Source: Candidatus Acidiferrales bacterium (GTDB taxonomy: Bacteria > Bacteroidota > Ignavibacteria > Kryptoniales > JAKASW01). Taken from it: a stretch of DNA of 51,926 nt. The stretch is taken from contig DATJAY010000019.1 of NCBI GenBank assembly GCA_035515795.1, positions 1 to 51,926 of the forward strand. Reading direction: 5' to 3'. Positions 1-10,155 of the stretch are shown in pieces (position 1 is the first letter of the stretch; each line of letters opens with the position of its first letter). The notes beneath the pieces are model-generated. The model was given only the letters and a program-made list of their open reading frames with translations, searched no databases and was not told the DNA's origin. Made by a program: the position numbers and the translations under genes.

Positions 1-2524
1 TGCGAGTCATTCCGAGCGGATGATAGAAATTCTTTTCGACATATTCATCAAGGGGCATCCCGGTAATTTTCTCAATGATTTTTGCTACCATCAGGAAATT
101 TATGTCGCTGTAAACCATCTTCGTACCGGTCGGGTATTCAAGCGGCGTCGCGTACAGTGAATCCCACATCGCATCATGCGCCGCATTGAAGTTGCTGCCG
201 AAAGAATCCGGCTCAACCAGCCACCGTGGATGTTTCAGCAGACTGTCCAATTGAGCTTCCGGGATCACAGACGTACGCCATAGATACTCCGGCGGGTCGG
301 GAGGAAGTCCGCTATCGTGCACCAGAAGGTCGCGGACAGTGACTTTTTCTTTTCCATTTCGACCAAACTTCGGCAGGTAACTAACCACAGTGGTGTCGAT
401 GTTCAGCTTTCCTTCTCCATATAATTTCATGGCTGCAAATGTCGTGGCACATATTTTAGTTAACGAGGCCATGTCGAACATCGTGTTAAGATCGATGGTT
501 CTCGAGAGCGGCGAATAATCGTAAGTGCCGAACGCCTTGTCGAAGACAATTTTCCCATCTTTCGCTACCAGAAGCTGTGCACATGGGAATGCTGTGTCTG
601 AAATCCAGAAGTTTACGATGGAATCAAGCTGCGACAATTTGTACGGATCAAACCGGGCTTCCTGTGGAGCAGCGAACCTCAAACTTGTCTGAGGCAGATC
701 GATTCCGGCACCGTACTTCGCAACGTCAGGGATCGTTACAGGAAGTTTGCCGCTGATATTTATTTCGCCAAACAGCGCCTGAACTGCTGCATCAACAGAG
801 ACTTTCATGTCACCGTATGCGCAAACATACGCCGCGACGCCAGGGGCGCTTCTTAGCAAATACGGGTTTCCAAACGAAACCATCACCACCGGTTTCCCTG
901 AACCCGTTACTTTCTGGAGAAATGATTGGACCGACGGTGCGAAATCGATTGTCCCGGTTCCAGACCGCCACCGGACATATGTCGGAATAATTACAATGCT
1001 CGCGTTAGATACGGCATTCATCGCGTTCTGGAAATCGAGCTCGTTAGAAGTCGGGTCAACCTGAACGAAATCCACATTCTCGTATCTTTGTAACAGTTCC
1101 ATTCGGAATTCCCCGGCAACGCTCGGGTCTCCATTATCTGATACGACCAGGCAAAGGATTCGCTGCGGTTGATGGTACTGAAGCGGAAGGATATTGCTAT
1201 CATTTTTGACAATGGTAATCGAGCGACGAGCAGCATGTTCGGCAAGAAGCTGATGCGCCTCTGTGCCGACAATTCTCGGTATGGAATTCAGGTCAACAAA
1301 CCTCTCCTTGTTCAGACCCAGCTCTGACTTTATGTCGAGTATCTTTTTTACCGCGCTGTCGACTCTTGCCTGGCTGATTTCGCCACGCTCCACGGCTTTT
1401 GTGATCGCATCTATCGCAACTCTATTGTCTGGCGGCATCAACACAATGTCTGCTCCAGCTTTGACGGCTCTTATCGCCGCGTCCGCTCCCGAAAATTCAT
1501 TGGTCACGCCCTTCATCGTCATTGCATCAGTGACGACAAGTCCATGAAAGCCCAGAGTGTCCTCGAGCAGGCCTGTAGTTATCCGCGATGACAGGGTTCC
1601 AGGCACACCCTGTTCCGTGTCTATCTTGGGAAATGCTATGTGTGCCACCATGATCGATTTTACACCTGAACCGATGTCCGATTTGAATGGAATCAGCTCC
1701 ATAGTATCAAGCCGCTGAACGCCATATCCGATCACTGGCAATCCAACGTGGGAATCAACCCTCGTATCCCCATGACCCGGAAAATGTTTTGCCGTTGCAA
1801 TAACTCCACCATCCTGACTTCCTTTGACAAATGCCGACGCAAGCTTCGCGACAAGATAGGGATTTTCGCCAAACGAGCGGACATTAATGATAGGATTCTC
1901 CGGATTGTCGTTGACATCTGACACCGGTGCATAGTTCTGGCTAACACCCACTGCACGAGCCTCCTTCCCAATGACTTTTCCAATCTCATAAACAAGCGAA
2001 GAATCCCGCGTCGCCCCGAGTGCCATATTGCTTGGGAAAGAAATTCCCCCGGTAAGTCGCATTCCCAATCCGTTTTCATAATCGGAAGATATCAACAAGG
2101 GAACATCCGCGATTTTCTGGAGATCGTTCAACAAGATCGCTTGCTCATAAATATTCCCGAGCGAGACGACCAGTCCGCCGACTTTTTCATCGCGGACCAT
2201 GCGTACCAGATCAAGATAATCGGGGTCGTCATCGCTTAAATATTGAGTCAGCGAATATGGAACTACCATCTGAGCGACTTTTTCTCTCAACGTCAGAGAG
2301 GCCAGTATCGTCTTGACCCAACTTTCATCAATTGACCACCTATAGCTGCCTGAATTTTCTACAGGATAAACTTCAGTAGAAACGCCAACCCGGCCGTTAA
2401 CAACCGTCGTTGTATCAGACTTTGTCGTGGAAGCGACATGCGGCTGAGAGATCGTACGGTTGGCTGCTGTGCATCCGTAAAAAAGAAGAACAGCGACCGT
2501 ATTAAGAAGCGTAAATTTTGTCAT
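1..2524 (-). CDS. GH3 beta-N-acetylhexosaminidase (NagZ-like) fused to a class-C-type serine hydrolase; lipoprotein, 3' end cut by window edge
   Basis: Read by hand on the minus strand from ATG at 2524; the frame stays open to base 2 (841 codons), so the C-terminus is outside the window. The N-terminus is a signal peptide ending FYGC (Cys18), an acceptable lipobox. The GH3 half shows KHFPGHGDT from about residue 246, the NagZ-type His/Asp loop, and VTDAM with the probable nucleophile Asp333. The second half is a beta-lactamase/esterase-like fold with SLTK (Ser687/Lys690), VHDSG near 735 and YSD near 804, ending in HPLGMT at the edge. NagZ-type enzymes remove GlcNAc from muropeptides; the attached serine hydrolase probably acts on the peptide or another ester or amide, which is inference. 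Such fusions are known in Bacteroidota. It lies downstream of other cell-wall genes on the same strand. Confidence 0.9.
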   Translation of the reverse strand, partial: MTKFTLLNTVAVLLFYGCTAANRTISQPHVASTTKSDTTTVVNGRVGVSTEVYPVENSGSYRWSIDESWVKTILASLTLREKVAQMVVPYSLTQYLSDDDPDYLDLVRMVRDEKVGGLVVSLGNIYEQAILLNDLQKIADVPLLISSDYENGLGMRLTGGISFPSNMALGATRDSSLVYEIGKVIGKEARAVGVSQNYAPVSDVNDNPENPIINVRSFGENPYLVAKLASAFVKGSQDGGVIATAKHFPGHGDTRVDSHVGLPVIGYGVQRLDTMELIPFKSDIGSGVKSIMVAHIAFPKIDTEQGVPGTLSSRITTGLLEDTLGFHGLVVTDAMTMKGVTNEFSGADAAIRAVKAGADIVLMPPDNRVAIDAITKAVERGEISQARVDSAVKKILDIKSELGLNKERFVDLNSIPRIVGTEAHQLLAEHAARRSITIVKNDSNILPLQYHQPQRILCLVVSDNGDPSVAGEFRMELLQRYENVDFVQVDPTSNELDFQNAMNAVSNASIVIIPTYVRWRSGTGTIDFAPSVQSFLQKVTGSGKPVVMVSFGNPYLLRSAPGVAAYVCAYGDMKVSVDAAVQALFGEINISGKLPVTIPDVAKYGAGIDLPQTSLRFAAPQEARFDPYKLSQLDSIVNFWISDTAFPCAQLLVAKDGKIVFDKAFGTYDYSPLSRTIDLNTMFDMASLTKICATTFAAMKLYGEGKLNIDTTVVSYLPKFGRNGKEKVTVRDLLVHDSGLPPDPPEYLWRTSVIPEAQLDSLLKHPRWLVEPDSFGSNFNAAHDAMWDSLYATPLEYPTGTKMVYSDINFLMVAKIIEKITGMPLDEYVEKNFYHPLGMTR

Positions 2525-2746
2525 TTATAACTTTAGGATCCCTTCATCGCAGTCTGTTCCTGCAGGAACGAACTGGAATTCACGATAGACATGAATAAAA
2601 TCCGTATGCAAATCTTTGAAGTCCTTCCCTAACACGTAAAGACATATCCTCTTGGGCATCGTCGAGTAAGAATATCTTTGAATCCGTTATTCATTTACAA
2701 AGTCTATTACATAAAACATAGCAAACCAAACAGCCATTTTGTCGCT
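2525..2746. other. intergenic gap, no gene seen
   Basis: A 222-base gap between the start of the GH3 fusion and the stop of the amidase gene. It is AT-rich near 2690-2740. I see no ORF, RNA or clear hairpin terminator; it presumably holds the promoter for the GH3 fusion gene. Confidence 0.5.
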
Positions 2747-5251
2747 CTATTTTATAACCGCCATCTTTCTGATTGCTGAAAAGTTATCAGCCACTATCCG
2801 ATAGAAGTAGATCCCGCTCGGGAGTCTGCTCGCGTCGAATGTGACAGTATGATTTCCTGAGTCTTGTCTCGCTTCGACAAGCGCTGCAACCTCTTCGCCA
2901 AGGACATTGTAGACCTTCAGGGTCACGTAGCTAATGGTTGGCAGCTCATAGCCAATCGACGTAGTAGGATTAAACGGATTGGGATAATTTTGAAAAAGGC
3001 CGTAAGAGGTATGATGTACCACTTTATTGTCCCTGAATCCAGTGACCTTCCCATTCACCTGAATATCATCGACATATATCGTGCTACTGTCGATCAATGC
3101 AGATGGCAAGTGCCGAATCGCGAATCCCTTAAAAACATCGGTCGATGCATCTGAAATATCACGCCACATCCCGACATACTTATAACCATACCAATCTATT
3201 GTGTCGACTGCAAGAAACTTCTCGGATGTGGAGCCAAAGATAAAATCCAGCTCGTTTCGACTGTTATCGCCAAACACCCACATCCCAATAGAAGATACCC
3301 CGGAGATATCGAATCCCTCAGAGTTCTCTTCAGCACAAACAGACCTTACTGAATCGAATTGGTATTTCAGCGTACCTGCATCGTAACCATCATAAGACCG
3401 ATAAGAGATAAAAAAGCCGGTAACAGAAGTATCAACTCCAAATGTGCCTGAGCTTGCGGAGGGCTGCAGCCACCGACCAAGCGAAGACTCAAAGCCTTCG
3501 ATTACTGAACCACCGGAAACTGCGGCATCGACAGTAAAAGTAGTTGAGAATGATCCTTTACTAGCAACGCCGTAGTAATCAATCACTCCGGGTAAGAGAG
3601 AAAAAGTGTATTTCATCCCGGAGCCCAAGCTGGTTTGTGAACGCACAGCAACAAGTGTCAAGCCACTCGAGGTGACTTGAAACATATCTTTAGAAAGCGG
3701 CACCACATTTCCCTCCGAGTCGACTAGCGTTATTTTTGAAGAGAGCGAGTTGAACTGAACCGGCTCGTTCATCACAAACTCGAGGTAAGCTTTAGGTATC
3801 ACAGTTCCTCCGTCCCGCGGAGATTCCGCAATGACAGATGGGCCTTCGGTATCGACAGGGACCGTCGTGAATCGGAATTCGTAGGGCGTTTTAAGATTCT
3901 TTCCGTTAGATGCTTTTGCCGACGTGCTTATACTAACATCGTAAGATGTCTTCCATACGAGAAAGGCATCGGGATGAAAGACCAATTGCGTATGATTTGA
4001 GTTGAATGAAATTCCACCTCCAACATTTGGCGTAATACTAAATGCAGAATCTGTGGACGCGGTATCCATCGGCGTATTAAAATTTATGACGACGTTCGAA
4101 TAAGCTGCTACAGCAGAGTCGTTCGCGGCAGGAGAGGATTTCACAATCGACACTTCCGTCGAATCGTATCGATGAACAAGGTCGAAATAATGATGCCAGT
4201 TCCAATATTTACCCGGATCTGTATGGTTGTTGCAGGTGGCGTATCCCGATCCTACATAAGGAACGTATTGTGAAAATGGAATTAGATTGAACCACGGATA
4301 ACTCCACGCATCGTGGCCGAAAATATGTAGGGAGTCTTCCGGAATGCCGAATTTTTCGCACAGGGATGCTGTCAGTCGTGCTGATGATTCATACTCGGCT
4401 TCGGTATAAAAAGAGGAGTCGGAGACGAAACCTTCGTGCTCAATGTTCAGCGTTATTGAGTTCCAGCATACAACAGCCCATGCCCGATCGCTGTCGTTCA
4501 CGAACTGGTCAATATAGCCATCCTGGCTTCTTACGAGGTAATGGGCACTCGCTTGATCGCTGACGTTTTCAAATAAAGAGACAGCGTAATCAAACTGTTC
4601 CTCGGTATCGTGAATAATCAAGAAAATAATTGGTGCACCGCTGCGAGAATTATAGCTGGGACTTCCGACCCACACAGGTTTAGGGATGGGATCACCGGGT
4701 TTTATGAATCCGGTCGCCTTCACCGGTTCGGGAAAGCCACTGAGATCTACAGATTGAGGCAGGATTACGATTCCATCTGCGTCGACGCCGGATTGCACAT
4801 ACTGGAGAGTATGATACGCGAATTCCAAGGCTATGTCAGGCTGAGGAATCCCGCTGTATCTAGCGATTACGCCTGACCAAGTCGGCAGGCTATCTGTTAC
4901 GACCATCGACTGTTTGTTCGTCTGGTTTCTGTATTCCGACAAGAGCGCTGCGGCACCTCTGATGTTCAGGTAGGGGTCGCTCAACAAAGAATCTACAGGC
5001 AACCCGATCAGCTTTGCCGCGCTATCGAGCGAGTACGAAAATCTGCTATCATTACGAAGGCCCATCACCCCACGGTCTCCACCTGCGACTCCTTGAGACC
5101 AATGGGTCTCGATGTAACCAATTGCTTCAAGAATTGGAGCCGGAACATTGAACTCGCTTGAAACAGACTGAAAGTACTGAGTGCACTGCGCTGGGGACTG
5201 AGCGAAAGTTTTTACAACGATCAAGGTAATGACAACAAAAATTGTTTTCAT
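2747..5251 (-). CDS. secreted peptidoglycan amidase with lysozyme-like domain, Big_5 repeats and T9SS sorting domain
   Basis: I place the start at ATG 5251 (834 aa): it is preceded by AGGGG and opens a signal peptide (MKTIFVVITLIVV..FAQ), whereas the longer frame would run into the upstream gene. Residues about 25-165 resemble lysozyme/transglycosylase folds (ILEAIGYIETHW). Residues about 200-380 are an N-acetylmuramoyl-L-alanine amidase (Amidase_2): IIHDTE (His214), SAHYLV, NIEHEGF and HTDPGKYWNW supply the zinc and catalytic positions. Two Big_5-type Ig-like domains follow, then a carbohydrate-binding-like segment (VIEGFESSLGRW), and a type-A T9SS sorting domain beginning YPNPFNPTTSI and ending IRKMAVIK. 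Predicted role: secreted or surface-bound cleavage of MurNAc-L-Ala bonds. It is in series with the transglutaminase-like gene, 49 bases upstream. Confidence 0.9.
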   Translation of the reverse strand: MKTIFVVITLIVVKTFAQSPAQCTQYFQSVSSEFNVPAPILEAIGYIETHWSQGVAGGDRGVMGLRNDSRFSYSLDSAAKLIGLPVDSLLSDPYLNIRGAAALLSEYRNQTNKQSMVVTDSLPTWSGVIARYSGIPQPDIALEFAYHTLQYVQSGVDADGIVILPQSVDLSGFPEPVKATGFIKPGDPIPKPVWVGSPSYNSRSGAPIIFLIIHDTEEQFDYAVSLFENVSDQASAHYLVRSQDGYIDQFVNDSDRAWAVVCWNSITLNIEHEGFVSDSSFYTEAEYESSARLTASLCEKFGIPEDSLHIFGHDAWSYPWFNLIPFSQYVPYVGSGYATCNNHTDPGKYWNWHHYFDLVHRYDSTEVSIVKSSPAANDSAVAAYSNVVINFNTPMDTASTDSAFSITPNVGGGISFNSNHTQLVFHPDAFLVWKTSYDVSISTSAKASNGKNLKTPYEFRFTTVPVDTEGPSVIAESPRDGGTVIPKAYLEFVMNEPVQFNSLSSKITLVDSEGNVVPLSKDMFQVTSSGLTLVAVRSQTSLGSGMKYTFSLLPGVIDYYGVASKGSFSTTFTVDAAVSGGSVIEGFESSLGRWLQPSASSGTFGVDTSVTGFFISYRSYDGYDAGTLKYQFDSVRSVCAEENSEGFDISGVSSIGMWVFGDNSRNELDFIFGSTSEKFLAVDTIDWYGYKYVGMWRDISDASTDVFKGFAIRHLPSALIDSSTIYVDDIQVNGKVTGFRDNKVVHHTSYGLFQNYPNPFNPTTSIGYELPTISYVTLKVYNVLGEEVAALVEARQDSGNHTVTFDASRLPSGIYFYRIVADNFSAIRKMAVIK

Positions 5252-5300
5252 GCGGCCCCTGTTTTGTATAACGGCTGATTGTGTAATACCCCGGTCATCT

Positions 5301-6779
5301 CTAAGGCTTCTTTTCCTGAATCGTGAGACTGTAGTCGAACTGATTAAAGTATATGTTACTCTCATCCGTTTCGAGTTCTCCTCTTTGAAAGTCTACATCA
5401 TCGGACCGAAAATATTTCTTTGCCGGCATAAGAACCTGGTTGTTGTCAGAGTTTGCGGACATTCGATATTGGTCGAGCCCTCCAAAATAGAACTCGTGCA
5501 GTATCTTGCGCTGTTCTGGAGTCAGATCCATCATGTATCTTTTTGCGAGAATTCCCATATATGGATCGACGGGTATCCAACCATAAGGGGAAACGTAAAT
5601 CTCAGTCCAGTCGTGTATATCTTTTGCACCAGGAAATGTAAACCAGCCAGACTGCCAGCGAGTTGGAATGCCGTTGTAGCGACAGAGTGCTATGAATAGC
5701 ATCGCTTCCTGTCCGCAGTCACCGTATTTCTGTGTCAGACAATAGTCGCTGATATTACTTATTGTCGAATATTCTCTAGCGAAGCTGTATTTAATATTTC
5801 TAGAAATCCAATCGTATATCTTCTTTGCCTTAAGGAGCGGATTGCTCTCTCTGCCAACAATTTCTTTTGACAGTCTTGTGATTTTGTCGGTGAAAATTAG
5901 ATTGGGAGCCTCCATGGTGTATTTCACATAGGTGCTGTCGCTTTTGTTGTATGGTTGTACCCTGTCTCTTTCAAGATTAAAATGGACGCCGAAAGTTTCA
6001 TACGAGTACTCGATTAGGAATCTCGTCGCCCCTTCGGAGTCCGTCGGTTGTTCCATGTAGACGGACCGAATCTGGCTCTCCTCTGAAGAAATGTCGACAG
6101 GCCTGCTTGAGGATGAAACTAAGGAGAACCCTGTCTGGAAAGGAAGTTTTCTTGGAACAGGGATCCATGCCTTTACGGTCTCACCGGGTTTTACTACACC
6201 GGAGTCCGTCGTCAGTGACATCTTTACAACAAAGACTTTGGGCAAAACATACGGAACTCCAGAGCTGTCCGAGGCTTTTTCAATTAAGATGCAATTAGAT
6301 AACAAAGCTTCGTGAAATTTGTATTCCTCCGGGGGTGGGATTCGTCTTGTGGCGATATCAGAATTTCGGAAAAATAGGTTGCTTCTGCTCGTCCCAACGA
6401 ATCGCAATGTATCGTCAATCATTCGTGCGTCGAATTTTCCCTTTCTTATCCATCTCTCAAATTCCCCTTTCGAAATATTCCTGATGCTATGCGCGAGTTC
6501 AGCATACAGCTCGTCTGCGGCCAAGGAGTAGTCAATTCGAATACGTCTCATTCTTTCTAATTGGAAATGGATCTCATCTTTTTCGGCAGGAGACAAAGAA
6601 GCAGACTCTTCATGAAGGATCTTCTCAAGCAGCGACGACGCTTCTTTGAATTTTCCACCGTTCTCCAGCCTAAGCGCGCTGTGATATGATTTCGTTTGCC
6701 CTAAACAAAACGATAACGCGATGAAAGACAAGAGTAATGTGTTACAGATCGACGATAACCCGGGACCGCATCGGAGCAT
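5301..6779 (-). CDS. secreted transglutaminase-like (papain-fold) protein
   Basis: 492 aa with an N-terminal hydrophobic signal (LLLSFIALSFCLGQ) and GGAAGGG about ten bases before the ATG. The N-terminal 130 residues are helical, TPR-like (SALRLENGGKFKEASSLLEK). The C-terminal half holds a Transglut_core domain with a complete triad: YGDCGQEA (Cys355), KDIHDWTEIYV (His389) and PVDPYMG (Asp405). Bacterial members are mostly peptidases or amidases rather than cross-linking enzymes, so the substrate is unknown. It lies 15 bases downstream of the TIM-barrel T9SS protein and upstream of the amidase, suggesting co-transcription in a secreted-enzyme operon. Confidence 0.85.
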   Translation of the reverse strand: MLRCGPGLSSICNTLLLSFIALSFCLGQTKSYHSALRLENGGKFKEASSLLEKILHEESASLSPAEKDEIHFQLERMRRIRIDYSLAADELYAELAHSIRNISKGEFERWIRKGKFDARMIDDTLRFVGTSRSNLFFRNSDIATRRIPPPEEYKFHEALLSNCILIEKASDSSGVPYVLPKVFVVKMSLTTDSGVVKPGETVKAWIPVPRKLPFQTGFSLVSSSSRPVDISSEESQIRSVYMEQPTDSEGATRFLIEYSYETFGVHFNLERDRVQPYNKSDSTYVKYTMEAPNLIFTDKITRLSKEIVGRESNPLLKAKKIYDWISRNIKYSFAREYSTISNISDYCLTQKYGDCGQEAMLFIALCRYNGIPTRWQSGWFTFPGAKDIHDWTEIYVSPYGWIPVDPYMGILAKRYMMDLTPEQRKILHEFYFGGLDQYRMSANSDNNQVLMPAKKYFRSDDVDFQRGELETDESNIYFNQFDYSLTIQEKKP

Positions 6780-6794
6780 TTGTCTACCCTTCCA

Positions 6795-7988
6795 TCATTT
6801 TTCGAGGATCATTTTCCTGACCTGAACAACTCCCGACGATGTTGTCAGGCGATAGAAGTAAACGCCGCTTGCGAATCTGGAACCATCGAACTTAACCTGA
6901 TATTTCCCCGGATTCTCCTGTTCATTTACTAGCGTAGTAACTTCTCTCCCAAGTACGTCATAAACTTTTAGCGTAACGCCGGTGAGTTCCGGCAACCAAT
7001 AATCGATTACTGTGGAAGGATTGAATGGGTCAGGATAATTTTGAAACAGCGAATAACCCGGTGAGATAGCAGGCCCCTGAGAAATCGCGGTCAACGGCCA
7101 GGCCGATGTGTACTCGTTCCATACGAACGGCGAATCAATCTGTCCATATTCCCAGAGGCTGACACCAGCATAGTGGTACGCCTGCTGTGACAGACTGCAA
7201 AAACCTGAGATATCGCCGGGCCTGACGTTGTTGCTATAACCGAAATATTCTCCCTGACCGATGGGCATTATTGGTTTATTCGCCGCACTATCTCCTTGCT
7301 TAACCCAAGTTTGTGTGTACGAAGCGAACTGGCCACTCATGAGGCTAAGCTCGTTTTGAGGTGTCGTCGGTCTCGCGGCCCAATATGTCTGCGGCATGTT
7401 TACCCGGACTCGGTCGAGGAAAGTGGTCCAAGGGAAAGTGTTGTGCCCGTCCACACGTGCCCAGGATGTCAACCCGACAAAGCTCTCGGGATGATGAGAA
7501 TGAACCGAATCGCAATATGCTTGTGCTGCCGGCACACGGCTTGCCAGAGTATCGTATTCTATTTCAGCATCGATAAGAAGGCCGTCGATGCCTTTGATGC
7601 TGAGAATCATATTGGCGACGTCTGTCTCAGATGCGGAGTTTCCCCAGTAATGAGGAACTCCGTAAACATATTGAAATGCAAATATCTTTATTCCATTACT
7701 ATGAAAAATGGAGGCGACGCTATCCATACTACCATACTCTGGCACCGCCCAATTGTAAAGCGAGTGATCTGCGCTGTTGTAGTAGCTATCACCATCTCCG
7801 ACTTTGATGACGACCCACGTTACTCCGACGGTTCTTAATTTATTGATTACTGCACCTAAGCTGCCGCCGCTTGCATTCCACAATTGCCAAATCCACATAC
7901 CCTTTCCTTCGATAGGAAGAGCACCCTGCGCATGAACCGAAGCTGAAATCGTCAACGCCCCCAAAAGAGCAAAAATCCTATTCCGCAT
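6795..7988 (-). CDS. secreted TIM-barrel glycoside-hydrolase-like protein with T9SS sorting domain
   Basis: Start chosen at ATG 7988 (397 aa). It follows AAGGGG with good spacing, begins a signal peptide (MRNRIFALLGALTISASVHAQ) and avoids overlap with the upstream stop at 8008. The body reads like a (beta/alpha)8 glycosidase or lysozyme-like fold: GKGMWIWQLWN, VTWVVIKVGDGDSYY, KIFAFQYVYG, DGLLIDAEIEYD, VNMPQTYW and VSLWEYGQID. The acidic DAEIE strand end is a plausible catalytic site. The exact GH family is not recognised. The C-terminus is a T9SS domain with YPDPFNPSTVI, an Asp replacing the usual Asn, ending VRKMILEK. Neighbouring cell-wall genes suggest a glycan substrate, which is inference. 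Confidence 0.75.
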   Translation of the reverse strand: MRNRIFALLGALTISASVHAQGALPIEGKGMWIWQLWNASGGSLGAVINKLRTVGVTWVVIKVGDGDSYYNSADHSLYNWAVPEYGSMDSVASIFHSNGIKIFAFQYVYGVPHYWGNSASETDVANMILSIKGIDGLLIDAEIEYDTLASRVPAAQAYCDSVHSHHPESFVGLTSWARVDGHNTFPWTTFLDRVRVNMPQTYWAARPTTPQNELSLMSGQFASYTQTWVKQGDSAANKPIMPIGQGEYFGYSNNVRPGDISGFCSLSQQAYHYAGVSLWEYGQIDSPFVWNEYTSAWPLTAISQGPAISPGYSLFQNYPDPFNPSTVIDYWLPELTGVTLKVYDVLGREVTTLVNEQENPGKYQVKFDGSRFASGVYFYRLTTSSGVVQVRKMILEK

Positions 7989-8007
7989 TATTTTGCCACC
8001 CCTTTTC

Positions 8008-8661
8008 CTACCTACCGATTTCGAACGAACCAACTATCCTATTGAACTGCTCTACCGTAACATTCGACGTGTCTCGCATCGTCCCTAGAAGTTCTTCGCT
8101 AATTTCCTCGGTGGTCAATTTCCTTCCGTCGACCTCTTCACCGGGTTTTCTCGAGCTAACATCACTAGCAAGCGAGAAGGTATAATATTCACCTGCGTTC
8201 TGCGTGTAGCAATTTATCATGCACTCCCATGCTCCCATTCCTGCGTAGACAACCCAGTATTCACGGACAAATTTCAAGGAATCAGACATTGTTGTATCCA
8301 CATAAACTCGATTCTTCATTAACCGCTCACTTTCAGGGATGTCAAGGTACAACCTACCACCATACGTTCCCTCCAACTCAACGAACGGGCGCTGGCTCAC
8401 GGAGACATGTACTTCATTCCTTTCGTTCGACGGCCCCTGGAGTTTGATCACATATTCATCCTTACTACGTCGAATTAGCGTCCCATAATACTGGATTTTG
8501 AATCTATCTAAGATGGTCACATATGCACTGTGTGCTTTGGCTATCTCACTATTCTGCGCTTGCGCCAATTCTCCGAGAAGAATAAGCAGCACCCAAATCA
8601 TGAAATAGAAAACTTTTATCTTCTTCACCTGCTCACCCCAATCCTTGTTCTTCAATCCCAT
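8008..8661 (-). CDS. secreted protein of unknown function
   Basis: About 217 aa. Two in-frame ATGs lie at 8667 and 8661; AGGAGG at 8668-8673 abuts the first and sits six bases before the second, so 8661 is preferred. A membrane-spanning signal (FYFMIWVLLILLGELAQAQ) is followed by a polar region. Visible segments include YYGTLIRRSKDEYVIKLQG, a VYVDTTMSDSLKFVREYW strand and paired cysteines (WECMINCYT). No family is recognised. It lies 19 bases upstream of the TIM-barrel gene and is probably in the same transcript. Confidence 0.7.
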   Translation of the reverse strand: MGLKNKDWGEQVKKIKVFYFMIWVLLILLGELAQAQNSEIAKAHSAYVTILDRFKIQYYGTLIRRSKDEYVIKLQGPSNERNEVHVSVSQRPFVELEGTYGGRLYLDIPESERLMKNRVYVDTTMSDSLKFVREYWVVYAGMGAWECMINCYTQNAGEYYTFSLASDVSSRKPGEEVDGRKLTTEEISEELLGTMRDTSNVTVEQFNRIVGSFEIGR

Positions 8662-8733
8662 CCCCATCCTCCTCTCTAATCCTCCCGTTCATCAGAACAG
8701 AATTCCAGAGAGGAGGACAGGGCAGGAACAAAA

Positions 8734-10155
8734 TTACTTCAGTAAGACCATCTTCTTCGTCATCTTGAAACCGTCTGACGTTACAAGTGAATATAGGTAA
8801 ATACCCGAGGCAAATCGATCACCATTAAATGTGACGAAATGTTGTCCGGCAGATTGTTTCGCATCGACTAACGTGGCCACTTCTCTTCCAAGGACATCAT
8901 ATACTTTGAGAGTAACTTTGACGTTGTTTTTCAACGAGTATTCAATCTTAGTCGTCGGATTGAACGGGTTAGGATAATTCTGCGACAGGATGTATGAAGT
9001 CGGTCCAAGAGAGGTCTGATTAACAGCCGTCACATGTCCCGTGAACATCTGGACACAATTAATATTAGAATTGAAGACAGCAACGTATGCCGTATCCCCG
9101 CTTGGGCTGAACGCAATTCCTCTGTCATCGATGATGGTGGTCTTCAGGGAATCCGCACCAATTCCAACTGCTGTCAGATTCCACTTTATGCTGTCCTTAA
9201 GCACGGGATTAGATGGATTCGTCATGTCGAATGCGTACCAGGAAAGCGGACTAAAGGCTGTGTCGGTGTTTTTGTCAGTCACGGGACCACCAGATCCACA
9301 CCAGAGGTATCCTGATCCAGGCTGCCATGCCATGGATTCAACAGACAGGCCTTTAAGAAGCGTGTCTTGAAGGACATATTGGCTGAGAGTTCCTGCAGAA
9401 CTGTGATAATGCAGGACAACAGGTGTAATCGCCGTATCCTGACCCGAAATTATCTGAAAATTTGCAAAGTATGGGACATAGACATCATTCCCATCGCCAG
9501 AAACTGCAATCGCTCTGGCAACGCCATTGTATTCCGAGGTATCTATTGACTCTGCTACCTGCGTAAAATCAGATGTGAGTGCGATCGGACCGGTTGGCGC
9601 GCCGATAACACCGACCGTGAACACTTCGCCTGCGTTATCCACCGCGCAACTTGCGAGTGAACTCGCATATCCCGGTATCGGGTTCTCGATCTTTTGTATT
9701 TCCGTCCCATCGTGGTAGTCGAGCTTTATTATATAGGCACTCGGAAGAGCCATGTATATGTCACCGTCAGAGGGGCCGGTAGTCATTCCGTATGAATACG
9801 AAAATCCCATAATACCTCCGTTAAGAGTGTCCTTTACCGTTCCATCTCTACTCATGAGAACATGTAACGGAGAGAACGATGCCTGGGAACCATCCGAATT
9901 GAAGACGTAGATGCTCTTTACAGGTATCATACCTCCTCCAGTTCTCGCCAAACTATCGTCATACCTATATGACGCCATCCAGACTCTTCCCATAGGATCA
10001 ACTGTCAAGGCATTATTTATTCCGCCTCCACTAATGACCCCGGGATTGAAGCCTGAATCCGGGAATATTTTGACAAATTGCCAGCCCTGTGCGTTAGCTG
10101 AACAGACAGACACTGCCATCAGCGCAACTACAGCCAGGAAAATTTTTTTACACAT
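8734..10155 (-). CDS. T9SS-secreted beta-propeller-like surface protein
   Basis: 473 aa with a perfect AAAGGAGG site before the ATG and a signal peptide (MCKKIFLAVVALMAVSVCSANAQ). The body has repeated propeller-blade motifs (ALTVDPMGRVWMAS, CAVDNAGEVFTVGV, AIAVSGDGNDVYVPY, GIAFSPSGDTAYVAV). The C-terminal T9SS domain is canonical (YPNPFNPTTKI, LKVYDVLGREVATLVD, SGIYLY, MTKKMVLLK). No enzyme motif is seen; a structural or binding role is likely. It sits 171 bases downstream of the lipoprotein gene, at the end of the TonB/PorV-like series, and may have its own promoter in that gap. Confidence 0.8.
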   Translation of the reverse strand: MCKKIFLAVVALMAVSVCSANAQGWQFVKIFPDSGFNPGVISGGGINNALTVDPMGRVWMASYRYDDSLARTGGGMIPVKSIYVFNSDGSQASFSPLHVLMSRDGTVKDTLNGGIMGFSYSYGMTTGPSDGDIYMALPSAYIIKLDYHDGTEIQKIENPIPGYASSLASCAVDNAGEVFTVGVIGAPTGPIALTSDFTQVAESIDTSEYNGVARAIAVSGDGNDVYVPYFANFQIISGQDTAITPVVLHYHSSAGTLSQYVLQDTLLKGLSVESMAWQPGSGYLWCGSGGPVTDKNTDTAFSPLSWYAFDMTNPSNPVLKDSIKWNLTAVGIGADSLKTTIIDDRGIAFSPSGDTAYVAVFNSNINCVQMFTGHVTAVNQTSLGPTSYILSQNYPNPFNPTTKIEYSLKNNVKVTLKVYDVLGREVATLVDAKQSAGQHFVTFNGDRFASGIYLYSLVTSDGFKMTKKMVLLK

